From Bradyrhizobium nanningense (GTDB lineage Bacteria; Pseudomonadota; Alphaproteobacteria; Rhizobiales; Xanthobacteraceae), in assembly GCF_004114535.1 (NCBI RefSeq), contig NZ_LBJC01000007.1:124001-188000 (forward strand): a stretch of 64,000 bases of DNA. The letters are read 5' to 3'. The position numbers were made by a program, and so were the translations under genes. Positions 18,609-26,935 of the stretch are shown here, piece by piece. Below the pieces are notes generated by a model. It ran no database searches. It saw only the letters and a program-made list of their open reading frames with translations, and was not told the origin of the DNA. Position 1 is the first letter of the stretch. Each line of letters begins with the position of its first letter.

Positions 18609-18637
18609 GGCGCACCGGCGCAATTCGATGGTGCGCC
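18609..18637. promoter_or_regulatory. Inverted repeat in a divergent promoter region
   Basis: GGCGCACC (18609-18616) and GGTGCGCC (18630-18637) are perfect 8-base arms separated by 13 bases. The element lies in the 213-base space between the divergent dehydrogenase and crotonase genes. It could be a regulator site or a leader hairpin. Confidence 0.4.
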
Positions 18638-18698
18638 AGTGCCGACGCGCGCTAGTATGACGCTGATATTCCTTCAGAAGAAAATGCGGGAGCGCGCG

Positions 18699-19478
18699 AT
18701 GGAGCTGAAATTTTCCAAGGTGGAACGCAAGGGGCCGATCACGATCGTGACGCTGTCACGGCCCGAGGTCTACAACGCGCTGCACACCGATGCGCATTTC
18801 GAACTGCAGAAGGTGTTTGACAATTTTTCCGGAGATCCCGAGCAATGGATCGCGATCGTCACAGGCAGCGGCGACAAGGCGTTCTGCGCTGGCAACGATC
18901 TGAAGTGGCAGGCGGCCGGAGGCAAGCGCGGCTGGGACAAGGGCGGCTTTGCCGGCCTCACCGCGCGCTTCGACTGCGACAAGCCGATCATCGCCGCGGT
19001 GAACGGCGTCGCCATGGGCGGCGGCTTCGAGATCGCACTGGCCTGCGATCTCATCATCGCCTCGGAGAATGCGACCTTCGCCCTGCCCGAGCCCCGCGTG
19101 GGCCTTGCCGCGCTCGCCGGCGGCCTGCACCGCCTGCCGCGACAGATCGGCCTCAAGCGCGCCATGGGCATGATCCTCACCGCGCGCCATGTCAGCGCCA
19201 AGGAAGGCTTTGAGCTCGGCTTCGTCAACGAGGTGGTGCCGCAAGGCGAGGCGCTCGCCGCGGCGCTGCGCTGGGCGGAGATGATCAGCAAGAACTCGCC
19301 GATGTCGATCAGGGCGTCCAAGCAGGCGATCCAGCGAGGGCTCGGCGTGTCGCTGGAACAGGCGATCGCGGAGCAGCGCGATTATCCGGCCGTGCAGGCG
19401 ATGGCGGCCTCGCAGGATTACATCGAGGGCCCGAAGGCGTTCTCGGAGAAGCGGCCGCCGAAATGGGTGGGGAAGTGA
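18699..19478 (+). CDS. Crotonase-family enoyl-CoA hydratase/dehydratase
   Basis: This 259-residue crotonase has oxyanion-hole segments FCAGNDLKWQA and NGVAMGGGFEIALACD. The first catalytic Glu is kept in FALPEPRVGL. The second position reads RAMGMILTA, where Gly replaces the Glu of classic hydratases. Such single-Glu enzymes occur among carnitinyl-CoA dehydratase-like and other non-canonical crotonases. ATG 18699 has GGGAG upstream; ATG 18684 is the alternative. It is divergent from the acyl-CoA dehydrogenase, which suggests a shared pathway. Confidence 0.9.
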   Translation: MELKFSKVERKGPITIVTLSRPEVYNALHTDAHFELQKVFDNFSGDPEQWIAIVTGSGDKAFCAGNDLKWQAAGGKRGWDKGGFAGLTARFDCDKPIIAAVNGVAMGGGFEIALACDLIIASENATFALPEPRVGLAALAGGLHRLPRQIGLKRAMGMILTARHVSAKEGFELGFVNEVVPQGEALAAALRWAEMISKNSPMSIRASKQAIQRGLGVSLEQAIAEQRDYPAVQAMAASQDYIEGPKAFSEKRPPKWVGK

Positions 19479-19519
19479 GTCTGTCGCGTCTCGACGACGA
19501 GCGCTCTCCACATTATCGG

Positions 19520-19624
19520 TGTCATGCCCCGGCTCGACCGGGGCATCCAATGCGCCGCAGCTTCTCTGCATCTCACAGTCGTCTCTGGAATACTGGATCG
19601 CCCGCTTTCGCGGGCGATGACAGT
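19520..19624. repeat. Family F repeat between convergent genes
   Basis: It runs from TGTCATGCCCCGGCTCGACC to CCGCTTTCGCGGGCGATGACA with the conserved core TCTCTGGAATACTGGATCGC. A sibling with the same core is at 37795-37897. It fills the gap between the crotonase and DUF6285 genes. Confidence 0.8.
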
Positions 19625-19644
19625 GAAGAGGAGGCACAACCTCC

Positions 19645-20022
19645 CTACCCGCCCCGCCCCAGCTCGCGCCTGTACGACGCGTAGTTCGGCTGATCGACGG
19701 CGAGCTTGTCCATCGTGGTCGCCCACAAATGCTCGGCGAGGCCTGGGGTTGCGAGATCGACCTCGCCTTTGGCGATGCGCTCGGCGAGTGCGCGGTTCAG
19801 CTCCTTGACCGATCCGTCCTCGCCGAGCAGCGCACGCAACCGCTCGACTTCCGCAGCATCGCTCCCCTCCTCCCGCGTCAGCTGCCGCGTCACGAGGTCG
19901 AGGATGTTGATGGCAACGCGCAGCTTGAAGGCCTGGTGGCCGGAGATCAGCGGCGTGATGTCGTTGCGGAGGAAATCGGCGACCGATTTGGTCAGCTCGA
20001 TCGGGGTCGGCTCGTCCTGCAT
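19645..20022 (-). CDS. DUF6285 protein, LvaB-like partner of a hydroxyacyl-CoA kinase
   Basis: This small 125-residue, helix-rich protein (FLRNDITPLISGHQAFKLRV; YASYRREL near the end) is of the type found directly after APH-type kinases in acyl-CoA gene clusters. Its start lies 3 bases after the kinase stop, so the two are almost certainly translated together. In the Pseudomonas levulinate pathway the kinase LvaA needs a small partner, LvaB; I infer that this protein plays the same role. No catalytic motif is visible. The family assignment is from pattern recognition and should be checked by profile search. Confidence 0.8.
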   Translation of the reverse strand: MQDEPTPIELTKSVADFLRNDITPLISGHQAFKLRVAINILDLVTRQLTREEGSDAAEVERLRALLGEDGSVKELNRALAERIAKGEVDLATPGLAEHLWATTMDKLAVDQPNYASYRRELGRGG

Positions 20023-20025
20023 GTA

Positions 20026-21012
20026 TCAGCTCCCGCGCGGCGCCAGCAGCCGCAACAGATCGATCTCGGTTTCGCTGGCGCGGCGGCCGATCATGGCGCG
20101 CTCCATGGAATGGTCGGGTCCCTCGCGGAACCGCTGCATCATGCCGCCGCACATGATGCCCCAGCGCAGCGTCCCCATCACTTCCCAGAATTCGACGCGC
20201 GCGGGGTCGACCTTGCGGCCGGCAGCTTCATAGCCCGCGAACAATTCCTCGCGTGTGCCAAAACCGCCGACGGGCTTGTCGATCTCGCCGAAACGCCATG
20301 AATTCACACAGACCCAGCCGAGATCCTCCATGGGATCGCCGAGATGGGCGAGCTCCCAGTCCAGCACGGCCCGCACACCGTCGGCACCGATGATGAGATT
20401 GCCGTTGCGGAAATCGCCGTGCACCAGGGTCGTCTCGGCCGACGGGCCGGGATCGTGATCACGCAGCCAGCGTAGCGCCAGCTCGAACACGGGCTTGGGC
20501 CAGTTCAGGCTGCGATAGTCGCGTTCGAACTCGGAGATCTCCTGGCTCGCGCCGCGGCTGCGCAACTCGGGCAGCTTGTCCTTTGGCAGTCGATGCAGGC
20601 CAGCGAGAATGCCGCCGATCTGGCGCGCGAGATGCGGCCGCGCCGCCGCATATTCGTCATCGCGAAGAATCTTGCGCGCGATGGTCTCACCCTCGACCCT
20701 TTGCATGATGAAGCCGGTGCCGAGGTCGTCCTCCGGCACGAGCACGTGCATCACGCGCGGCGATGGCAGGCCGGCCTCGAAGGCGAGTTGCATCAGCTGC
20801 GCCTCGGCGGCAAGGCCGGCCGCGCGCGTCGGCGCCGCGCCATAGCCCTTCGGCGAGCGCCGCAGGATCGCGCCGATAGGCCCATCGGGATGGGTAATGT
20901 CGAAACGCCAGGTTTCCTGACTGGCGCCGCCCGACAATTTGGCCGCGCCGGTGACGCCGGTCGCGCCCTTGCACCAGCGCTGGACGCTGCGTGAAAGCTC
21001 GGCCTCGATCAT
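20026..21012 (-). CDS. APH-fold kinase, ACAD10/LvaA-like (candidate 4-hydroxyacyl-CoA kinase)
   Basis: This 328-residue protein has the aminoglycoside-phosphotransferase fold with a nucleotide-binding region (FIMQRVEGETIARK), the catalytic loop VHGDFRNGNLII and the metal-binding segment VLDWELAHLGDPMEDLGW. The DWE-A-LGDP-EDLGW form is that of the kinase half of eukaryotic ACAD10/11 and of LvaA, not of antibiotic kinases. It would phosphorylate the 4-hydroxyl of a 4-hydroxyacyl-CoA. Its ATG overlaps the stop of the crotonase gene (ATGA), and the DUF6285 gene follows after 3 bases. This gives a three-gene operon. Confidence 0.88.
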   Translation of the reverse strand: MIEAELSRSVQRWCKGATGVTGAAKLSGGASQETWRFDITHPDGPIGAILRRSPKGYGAAPTRAAGLAAEAQLMQLAFEAGLPSPRVMHVLVPEDDLGTGFIMQRVEGETIARKILRDDEYAAARPHLARQIGGILAGLHRLPKDKLPELRSRGASQEISEFERDYRSLNWPKPVFELALRWLRDHDPGPSAETTLVHGDFRNGNLIIGADGVRAVLDWELAHLGDPMEDLGWVCVNSWRFGEIDKPVGGFGTREELFAGYEAAGRKVDPARVEFWEVMGTLRWGIMCGGMMQRFREGPDHSMERAMIGRRASETEIDLLRLLAPRGS

Positions 21013-21797
21013 TTGCCTTTGAACTGCGCGGGGCGCTTTTCCAGGAACGCGCCGACGCCCTCGCGGAAATCCTGGGTGTCGCCGGCGCGGAGCTGGCACT
21101 GGAATTCGAGGTTGAGCTGATCCTCGAAGGAATTCTCGGGGCTGTCCCAATAGAGCTTGCGGATCAGGGACAGCGCGACCGTCGGGCCGCTGGCGAGGTC
21201 GCGCGCGAGCTTCATCGCCTCCTCCATCAGCACGCCGTCGTCATAGACGCGGTTGACGAGGCCCCATTCCAGCGCCTTCTCGGCCGGCAGCCGCTCACCC
21301 ATCAACGACAATTCGATCGAACGCGCTCGGCCGACGAGGCGCGGCAGCAGCCAGGTCGAGCCGCAATCCGGCACGAGGCCGATACGCCTGAAGGCCTGAA
21401 GGAAGTAGGAGGAGCGCGCGCACAAAATCATGTCGCCGAGCAGCGCGAAGCTCATGCCGGCGCCGGCCGCCGGGCCGTTGACCGCCGTGACGATCGGGCA
21501 GTGCAGATTGCGGATACGGCGCAGGAAAGGATGAAAGCCGGTCTCCAGCGTCAACCCGGCCTTGGTCTTCTTCGACTGGTTGTTGCGCCCTTGCAGATTC
21601 GCGCCCGTGCAGAAGGCCCGGCCCGCGCCGGTCAGCACCACACAGCGCACCTCGTCCTTCTTCTCCTCGATCGTATCGAGCGCCTCAGCGAGGCCGCCCA
21701 GCATGTCCACGGAGACCGCGTTCATCACCTCCTGATGGTCGAGCCTGAGAATTGCGACTGAGCCATCGAAATCGAGCGTGACGTGTTTGAACTGCAT
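21009..21797 (-). CDS. PaaG-like crotonase (enoyl-CoA hydratase/isomerase)
   Basis: This 262-residue crotonase resembles the PaaG/isomerase branch: FCTGANLQ, NGPAAGAGMSFALLGDM, then AFRRIGLVPDCGSTWLLPRL and ALEWGLVNRV. The first hydratase Glu is replaced (the segment reads FLQAFRRIG) while Asp in VPDCG and Glu in SIELSLMGE are present. This favours double-bond isomerisation over hydration. It is the first gene of the operon with the APH kinase (4-base overlap) and the DUF6285 protein. It is divergent from an SDR gene with a 181-base spacer in which no clear operator is seen. Confidence 0.9.
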   Translation of the reverse strand: MQFKHVTLDFDGSVAILRLDHQEVMNAVSVDMLGGLAEALDTIEEKKDEVRCVVLTGAGRAFCTGANLQGRNNQSKKTKAGLTLETGFHPFLRRIRNLHCPIVTAVNGPAAGAGMSFALLGDMILCARSSYFLQAFRRIGLVPDCGSTWLLPRLVGRARSIELSLMGERLPAEKALEWGLVNRVYDDGVLMEEAMKLARDLASGPTVALSLIRKLYWDSPENSFEDQLNLEFQCQLRAGDTQDFREGVGAFLEKRPAQFKGK

Positions 21798-21978
21798 GGT
21801 GTCCTCGTCAGTTGCGGCCTTAAGTCAGTTTCGCAGACCGGAATTTCGTTTTACCGGGGCGCATATTTGATTTTTGGCGCGGGCTTGTCCATGGTGATCA
21901 GAGCATAGCAAGCAATCTTGCGCGCAGCGGCTGATGGGCCGCGTGTGAAGAAGCCTTGCCAAGAACAGGAAACGCCCC

Positions 21979-22758
21979 ATGAACATTTTCGACCTCACCG
22001 GCCGCGTCGCCGTGATCACCGGCGGCAATGGCGGCATTGGCCTCGGCATTGCGCAGGCGCTGGCCGGCCAGGGCTGCAACGTCTCGATCTGGGGTCGCAA
22101 TCCCGACAAGAACAAGGCTGCTGCCGCGAGCATGGCCGGGCTATCAGGCAAGGTCGACACTCGCGTCTGCGACGTCACCGATCCGGCCTCGGTCAATGCC
22201 GCGATGAAGGCGACGCTCGACATGTTTGGTCGGGTCGACGGCTGCTTCGCCAACGCCGGTATCGGCGGCGGCGGCCGGCGCTCGTTCATCGAGCGCACCG
22301 AGGAAGAATGGCGCACGATGTTCGCGACCAATCTCGACGGCGTGTTCCACGCCTTCCAGGCCGCGGCCAAGCACATGACCGAGCGCGCCAATGCCGGTGA
22401 TCCCTTCGGCCGGCTGGTTGCGACCTCGAGCCTCGCCTCGATCTTCGGCACCGCGCGCAACGAGCATTATGCCGCGACCAAGGCCGCGATCAACGCGCTG
22501 GTGCGCGCGCTCGGCGTCGAGCTGGCGCGGCACGGCGTCACCGCGAACGCGATCCTGCCCGGCTGGATCAAGAGCGACATGACCGCAGGCATCATGGCCA
22601 ACGACAAATTCGTCGCCAACGTGATGCCGCGGATTCCGCAGCGACGCTTCGGCGAGGCATCCGATTTCGGCGGCATCGCGGTGTACCTGATGAGCAAGGC
22701 GTCGTCCTATCACACCGCGGACACGTTCGTGATCGACGGCGGCTATACGGCGTTTTGA
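21979..22758 (+). CDS. SDR oxidoreductase, candidate hydroxyacyl-/oxoacyl-CoA dehydrogenase
   Basis: This 259-residue SDR is canonical. The cofactor motif is TGGNGGIG near residue 13, then NAGIGGGG, the active Ser in TSSLAS and the Tyr-Lys pair in YAATKAAINAL, and it ends near IDGGYTAF. The start follows CAGGAAACGCCCC. It is divergent from the kinase operon, so it could supply the LvaD-like reductase that makes a 4-hydroxyacyl-CoA, or the later 3-hydroxyacyl-CoA dehydrogenase. The substrate assignment is by context only. Confidence 0.9.
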   Translation: MNIFDLTGRVAVITGGNGGIGLGIAQALAGQGCNVSIWGRNPDKNKAAAASMAGLSGKVDTRVCDVTDPASVNAAMKATLDMFGRVDGCFANAGIGGGGRRSFIERTEEEWRTMFATNLDGVFHAFQAAAKHMTERANAGDPFGRLVATSSLASIFGTARNEHYAATKAAINALVRALGVELARHGVTANAILPGWIKSDMTAGIMANDKFVANVMPRIPQRRFGEASDFGGIAVYLMSKASSYHTADTFVIDGGYTAF

Positions 22759-22765
22759 TCTCTTG

Positions 22766-22854
22766 CAGGGTGGGCAAAGGCGCCCTTGCGCCGCGCCCAC
22801 CATAAGCATTTTTCGAATGTCGTGGTGGGCACGCTGCGCTTTGCCCACCCTACG
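22766..22854. repeat. Family E repeat (GTGGGCAAAG type)
   Basis: AGGGTGGGCAAAGGCGC and GCGCTTTGCCCACCCTACG form long pairing arms around an inner GCGCCCACCATAAGC/GTGGTGGGC hairpin. A near-identical copy is at 24883-24977. It lies between two co-directional genes. Confidence 0.85.
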
Positions 22855-22890
22855 GCTTCTCGTTTTGTCAGCGCAGAAGGGAATGGGCAA

Positions 22891-23271
22891 ATGTTCTCGC
22901 ACATCATGATCGGCACCAACGATCTCGACAAAGCCAAGACGTTTTATGACAATTTGCTGAGCACGCTCGAGGTCCGGCCGGCCAGGGTCGACGGCCACCG
23001 CATCTTCTACATCACCAAGACCGGCGTGTTTTCGGTGTCGAAGCCGATCAACGGCGAACCGGCGACCTGCGCGAATGGCGGCACGATCGGGTTCGCCGCC
23101 AATTCCCCGGAGCAGGTCGACAAATGGCACGCGGCGGGTGTCGCGGCCGGCGGGAAGCCGATCGAGGATCCGCCCGGCATTCGCCAGGGCCCCGGCGGCA
23201 AGCTCTATCTCGCATATTTGCGCGATCTCGACGGCAACAAGATCTGCGCGATGCATCGGCTGCCGAACTAA
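22891..23271 (+). CDS. VOC-family (glyoxalase-fold) protein
   Basis: This 126-residue protein starts with MFSHIMIGTNDLDKAKTFYD, the usual first module of vicinal-oxygen-chelate proteins, and ends with DLDGNKICAMH, the second half of the metal-binding fold. The His in SHIMIG and residues near LAYLRDLDGNK are candidate metal ligands. ATG 22891 is chosen because GGGAAT precedes it; the frame runs back into the repeat. Possible roles are an epimerase, lyase or glyoxalase acting on an acyl-CoA or aldehyde. The context does not decide. Confidence 0.88.
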   Translation: MFSHIMIGTNDLDKAKTFYDNLLSTLEVRPARVDGHRIFYITKTGVFSVSKPINGEPATCANGGTIGFAANSPEQVDKWHAAGVAAGGKPIEDPPGIRQGPGGKLYLAYLRDLDGNKICAMHRLPN

Positions 23272-23289
23272 CGTAGCCTCGGACCCGGT

Positions 23290-23431
23290 GTCGTCCCCGC
23301 GAACGCGGGGACCCATAACCACAGAGTGTGGTTGTGGGGCGAGCTGGCAACTTCGAGTCGTCGTCGAACTTCTTCCCGTGGTTATGGGTCCCGGATCTGC
23401 GCTCCGCTTCGCTGCGCTTGTCCGGGACGAC
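23290..23431. repeat. Family B palindromic repeat in a 321-base gap
   Basis: The gap 23272-23592 holds this repeat, from GTCGTCCCCGCGAACGCGGG to TCCGGGACGAC with the ACCCATAACCACAG/GTGGTTATGGGTC pair inside. Positions 23432-23575 contain no credible gene but should carry the promoter of the acyl-CoA dehydrogenase gene that follows. Confidence 0.85.
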
Positions 23432-23592
23432 ACTGGGGGGAGTTCTCCCAGCCCCATTCAAACAACATTTCAAACGTCTTCGCGATATTCCATCGCATGG
23501 CACGGCTTCGCGCGAAAAAATGCGCGCTCGCACTTTGCCCGCACTGGCACTATTCTGCCGCCAGAACGATCTCAGCGTCCCCGGGAGGAACA

Positions 23593-24870
23593 ATGACAAA
23601 ACACAGCTACATTCCCCGCACCACCAATTACACCCTCAATCCCGGCGACGAGCTCAACGATCTCAGAATGTCGGAGCAGGTCCGGCCGCTCTACGATCAT
23701 GTCAAGAAATTCATCCGCGACACCGTCGAGCCGATGTCGATCGAGTTCGCCAAAGCCGGCGAGGCCAAGGAAGATCGCTGGAGCTTCACGCCGAAGCAGC
23801 TCGAAGTCCTGGAGAAGGCCAAGAACAAGGCCAAGCAGGAAGGCCTCTGGAACTTCTTCCTGCCCGACGACGAGACCGGCCAGGGCCTGAAGAATCTCGA
23901 CTACGCCTATATCGCGGCCGAGCTCGGCAAGAGCCCGCTGGCCTCCGAGACCATGAACTGCTCGGCGCCCGACACCGGCAACATGGAGGTGCTGGAGCGC
24001 GTCGGCACCAAGGAGCAGAAGGAGAAGTGGCTGAAGCCGCTACTCAACGGCGAAATCCGCTCGGCCTATGTCATGACCGAGCCGAACGTCGCCTCCTCCG
24101 ACGCCAAGAACATTTCGACCACCGCAAAGCTGGTCGGCGACGAATGGGTCATCAACGGCGAGAAATATTACATCTCGGGTCTCGGCGATCCCCGCTGCAA
24201 GATCCTGATCGTGATGGTGAAGACCAATCCGGATGCCGCGCCGAGCAAGCAGCAGTCGCAGATCCTGGTGCCGCGCGACACGCCCGGCGTCGAGGTGCTC
24301 GGGCCCATGTATGTGTTCGGTCAGGACCACGCTCCGCGCGGCCACATGCATATGCGCTTCAACAATGTGCGGGTGCCGAAGGAGAACATGCTGCTCGGCG
24401 AAGGCCGCGGCTTCGAGATCTCGCAGCTCCGTCTCGGCCCGGGCCGCATCCATCACTGCATGCGTACCATCGGCAAGGCCGAGAAGGCGCTCGATTTGAT
24501 GGTGCAGCGGGGCCTTACCCGTGAGGCCTTCGGCAAGAAGATCGCCCATCTCGGCGGCAACATGCAGATCATCGCGCAGGCGCGCTGCGAGATCGAGGCG
24601 ATGCGGCTGATGGTGCTGAAGGCCGCCAAGGCGATGGACGTGCTCGGCAACAAGGAGGCCCGCGTCTGGGTCTCCATGGTCAAGGCCATGGTGCCGGAGC
24701 GCGCCTGCAAGATCATCGACCAGGCGATCCAAATGCACGGCGCCACCGGCATCTCGCACTGGACCCCGCTCGCCGAGATGTACCAGGACGTCCGCCATCT
24801 GCGCTTTGCCGACGGTCCGGACGAGGTGCACTGGATGGTGGTGGGACGGCACGAGCTGAGCATGGCGTGA
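23593..24870 (+). CDS. ACAD10/11-like acyl-CoA dehydrogenase (LvaC-like)
   Basis: This 425-residue enzyme shows close likeness to the dehydrogenase half of ACAD11: TEPNVASSDAKNIS, SGLGDPRCKILIVMVKT, LVPRDTPGVEVLGPMYVFG, GRGFEISQLRLGPGRIHHCM and LRFADGPDEVH. The catalytic Glu position of MCAD reads Asp (ADGPDE), as is normal for this branch. In the LvaC and ACAD10/11 systems, such enzymes act on a phosphorylated 4-hydroxyacyl-CoA and remove the phosphate. The APH kinase and DUF6285 genes are about 2.6 kb away. The start follows CGGGAGGAACA. Confidence 0.92.
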   Translation: MTKHSYIPRTTNYTLNPGDELNDLRMSEQVRPLYDHVKKFIRDTVEPMSIEFAKAGEAKEDRWSFTPKQLEVLEKAKNKAKQEGLWNFFLPDDETGQGLKNLDYAYIAAELGKSPLASETMNCSAPDTGNMEVLERVGTKEQKEKWLKPLLNGEIRSAYVMTEPNVASSDAKNISTTAKLVGDEWVINGEKYYISGLGDPRCKILIVMVKTNPDAAPSKQQSQILVPRDTPGVEVLGPMYVFGQDHAPRGHMHMRFNNVRVPKENMLLGEGRGFEISQLRLGPGRIHHCMRTIGKAEKALDLMVQRGLTREAFGKKIAHLGGNMQIIAQARCEIEAMRLMVLKAAKAMDVLGNKEARVWVSMVKAMVPERACKIIDQAIQMHGATGISHWTPLAEMYQDVRHLRFADGPDEVHWMVVGRHELSMA

Positions 24871-24882
24871 TCGACGAGATGC

Positions 24883-24977
24883 CGTAGGGTGGGCAAAGGC
24901 GCGCTCTTCGCGCGCCGTGCCCACCATAACGGCCAACGCGAGAGGTGGTGGGCACGCTTCGCTTTGCCCACCCTACG
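24883..24977. repeat. Family E repeat (GTGGGCAAAG type)
   Basis: CGTAGGGTGGGCAAAGGCGC and CTTTGCCCACCCTACG are perfect outer arms; the inner piece has CGTGCCCACCATAACG and GGTGGGCACG. It matches the copy at 22766-22854 and sits between co-directional genes. Confidence 0.88.
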
Positions 24978-25003
24978 AAGCTCTCCCCTCCCTCGGAGCT
25001 ACC

Positions 25004-25621
25004 ATGGACTACGCCGCCAGCGACCTGACGCCACGCGAGCGCTACAAGGTGCTGACCTCCTTCATCCTGCCGCGACCGATCGCCTGGGTGACCTCGCTCG
25101 GGCCGACGGGCGTGGTCAACGCGGCGCCATTCAGCTTCTTCAACGCCTTCTGCGAGGATCCGCCGCTCTGCATGTTCGCGGCCAATCGCAAGCCAAACGG
25201 ACAGGACAAGGACACCTTCCTCAACATCCAGCGCACCGGCGAATTCGTGGTCAACCTTGCCGACGAGCCGCTGGCGCGGGCGATGCACGCGAGCAGCGGC
25301 GACTTTCCGCCCGAGATCGGCGAGCCTGATTATCTCGGGCTGAAGCTTGCGCCCTCGACTGAGATCGCGGTGCCGCGGCTCGCCGACACGCCCTGGGCGA
25401 TGGAATGCAAGCTCTGGAAGCTGATCGACGTCAACGACGATCGCCGGCTGATCATGGGCGAAGGCATCCACTTCCACATTCGCGACGAGCTCTGGGACGA
25501 CGAGACGATGCGGGTGCATATGGACCGCTACCACCCGATCGGCCGCATGTTCGCCGACCGCTACTGCCGCACCGATGACCGCGTGGTGTTTCCGGCGGCC
25601 GAGGGGGCGACGAAATCCTAG
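25004..25621 (+). CDS. Flavin reductase-like FMN-binding split-barrel protein
   Basis: This 205-residue protein begins with LTPRERYKVLTSFILPRPIA and WVTSLG, the FMN-binding signature of the DIM6/NTAB family. It continues with NAAPFSFFNAF and TGEFVVNLADE. It could reduce flavin for a monooxygenase or act as a flavin-dependent oxidoreductase. The ATG at 25004 fits the family length; the frame runs back into the repeat. The nitronate monooxygenase nearby is self-sufficient, so the partner enzyme is not obvious in this window. Confidence 0.9.
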   Translation: MDYAASDLTPRERYKVLTSFILPRPIAWVTSLGPTGVVNAAPFSFFNAFCEDPPLCMFAANRKPNGQDKDTFLNIQRTGEFVVNLADEPLARAMHASSGDFPPEIGEPDYLGLKLAPSTEIAVPRLADTPWAMECKLWKLIDVNDDRRLIMGEGIHFHIRDELWDDETMRVHMDRYHPIGRMFADRYCRTDDRVVFPAAEGATKS

Positions 25622-25722
25622 GGCGGATTAGCGAAGCGTAATCCGCCGAATGTATGGACAAATGGTGGATTACGCCAGCGGACTGCGCATCGCGCAGCCC
25701 ACTAGCCAGTCCACCCTACGCG
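25622..25722. repeat. Family E2 repeat (GGATTACG type) between convergent genes
   Basis: GGGCGGATTAGCGAAGCGTA and the later GGTGGATTACGCC and TCCACCCTACGC define a different palindrome from family E. It fills the whole 101-base gap between the convergent flavin reductase and glutathione transferase genes. Confidence 0.7.
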
Positions 25723-26598
25723 CTACGTCACGACCTCGATCTTGTCCTGCGTCTTGGTCTCGAAATCGCTGGCGTCGTGGCGCTCGTGGAGCTGGCTGGC
25801 GGGATCGCCGGAGACGCGGTTGACCATGCGGCCGCGCTTCACGGCGGGGCGCTGCGCGATCTGGTCGGTCCAGCGCTGCACGTTCTTGTAGTCCTGCACC
25901 GACAGGAATTCGCCGGCGCCATAGACCAGCCCCTTGGCGAGCGCGCCGTACCAGGGCCACACCGCCATGTCAGCGATCGTATAATCCTTGCCGGCGAGAT
26001 ATTCGTTGTCGGCAAGGCGCCGGTCGAGCACGTCGAGCTGGCGCTTGGTCTCCATTGCAAAGCGATCGATGGCGTACTCGATCTTGAACGGGGCGTAGGC
26101 GTAAAAATGGCCGAAGCCGCCGCCGAGATAGGGCGCGCTGCCCATCTGCCAGAACAGCCATGACATCGCCTCGGTGCGGGTCTTGACGTCCTTCGGCAGG
26201 AAGGCACCGAACTTCTCGGCGAGATAGAACAGGATCGAGCCGGATTCGAACACTCGGATCGGCTCCGGGCCCGAGCGGTCCATCAGCGCTGGGATTTTCG
26301 AGTTTGGGTTGATGTCGACAAAGCCGCTGCCGAACTGGTCGCCGTTGCCGATCCTGATCAGCCAGGCATCGTATTCGGCGCCCTTGTGGCCGAGCGCCAG
26401 CAACTCCTCCAGCATCACCGTGACCTTCACCCCGTTGGGGGTCGCCAGCGAATAGAGCTGGAGCGGGTGCTTGCCGACGGGCAGCTCCTTGTCGTGGGTG
26501 GGGCCGGCGATCGGGCGGTTGATGCTGGCGAACTGCCCGCCATTCTCCTTGTTCCAGGTCCAGACTTTGGGCGGCACGTAGGCGGGGGTGTCGGTCAT
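25723..26598 (-). CDS. yghU: YghU-type glutathione S-transferase (disulfide-bond oxidoreductase)
   Basis: This 291-residue protein matches the length of E. coli YghU (about 288). The N-terminal thioredoxin-like domain contains HPLQLYSLATPNGVKVTVML and FVDINPNSKIPAL, with the substrate-binding region VFESGSILFYLAEKFG. The C-terminal helical domain contains YTIADMAVWPWYG. YghU enzymes bind two glutathione molecules and reduce disulfide-type substrates. ATG 26598 was chosen over an upstream one because GGAG precedes it and the family N-terminus starts there. It is convergent with the flavin reductase gene. Confidence 0.92.
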   Translation of the reverse strand: MTDTPAYVPPKVWTWNKENGGQFASINRPIAGPTHDKELPVGKHPLQLYSLATPNGVKVTVMLEELLALGHKGAEYDAWLIRIGNGDQFGSGFVDINPNSKIPALMDRSGPEPIRVFESGSILFYLAEKFGAFLPKDVKTRTEAMSWLFWQMGSAPYLGGGFGHFYAYAPFKIEYAIDRFAMETKRQLDVLDRRLADNEYLAGKDYTIADMAVWPWYGALAKGLVYGAGEFLSVQDYKNVQRWTDQIAQRPAVKRGRMVNRVSGDPASQLHERHDASDFETKTQDKIEVVT

Positions 26599-26767
26599 GC
26601 GGGGGGCTCCGGCGGAAAGATGCGTCTGCATTAATTAGCCCGGGAACGGCCGATGACAAGGGCGCCGCAACGCATTTTTGGGCGGGGCAACTTCACGTTT
26701 TGTCGTGGCGGGCTCCCCTGCGGTCAGTCGGGGGGCATCGGGCCGCCAGGAATGCTCAGAGAAATGG

Positions 26768-26800
26768 ATTCCGGGCTCTCGCTGACGCGAGCCCCGGAAT
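26768..26800. repeat. Short palindrome in a 304-base intergenic gap (26632-26935)
   Basis: ATTCCGGGCTCTCGC and GCGAGCCCCGGAAT pair as a nearly perfect hairpin, reduced in size compared with the other families. The rest of the gap has no gene; it separates the divergent glutathione transferase and nitronate monooxygenase genes and should hold both promoters. Confidence 0.65.
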
Positions 26801-26935
26801 GACGGCGGCGCCGTAGGCACTAGGAAGAGCGCGACGCCTACACACAAGATGCCTTGCCGAATCCGGCATGTCATCGATCGTCTCGCGTCGCCAGTTAAAG
26901 CAACGAGAACGCGAAGGCCGCCGGGAGAGAGCACC

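Noticed and set aside
21798..21978. Space between the crotonase and SDR genes searched for an operator
   Set aside because: No convincing dyad or direct repeat was seen.
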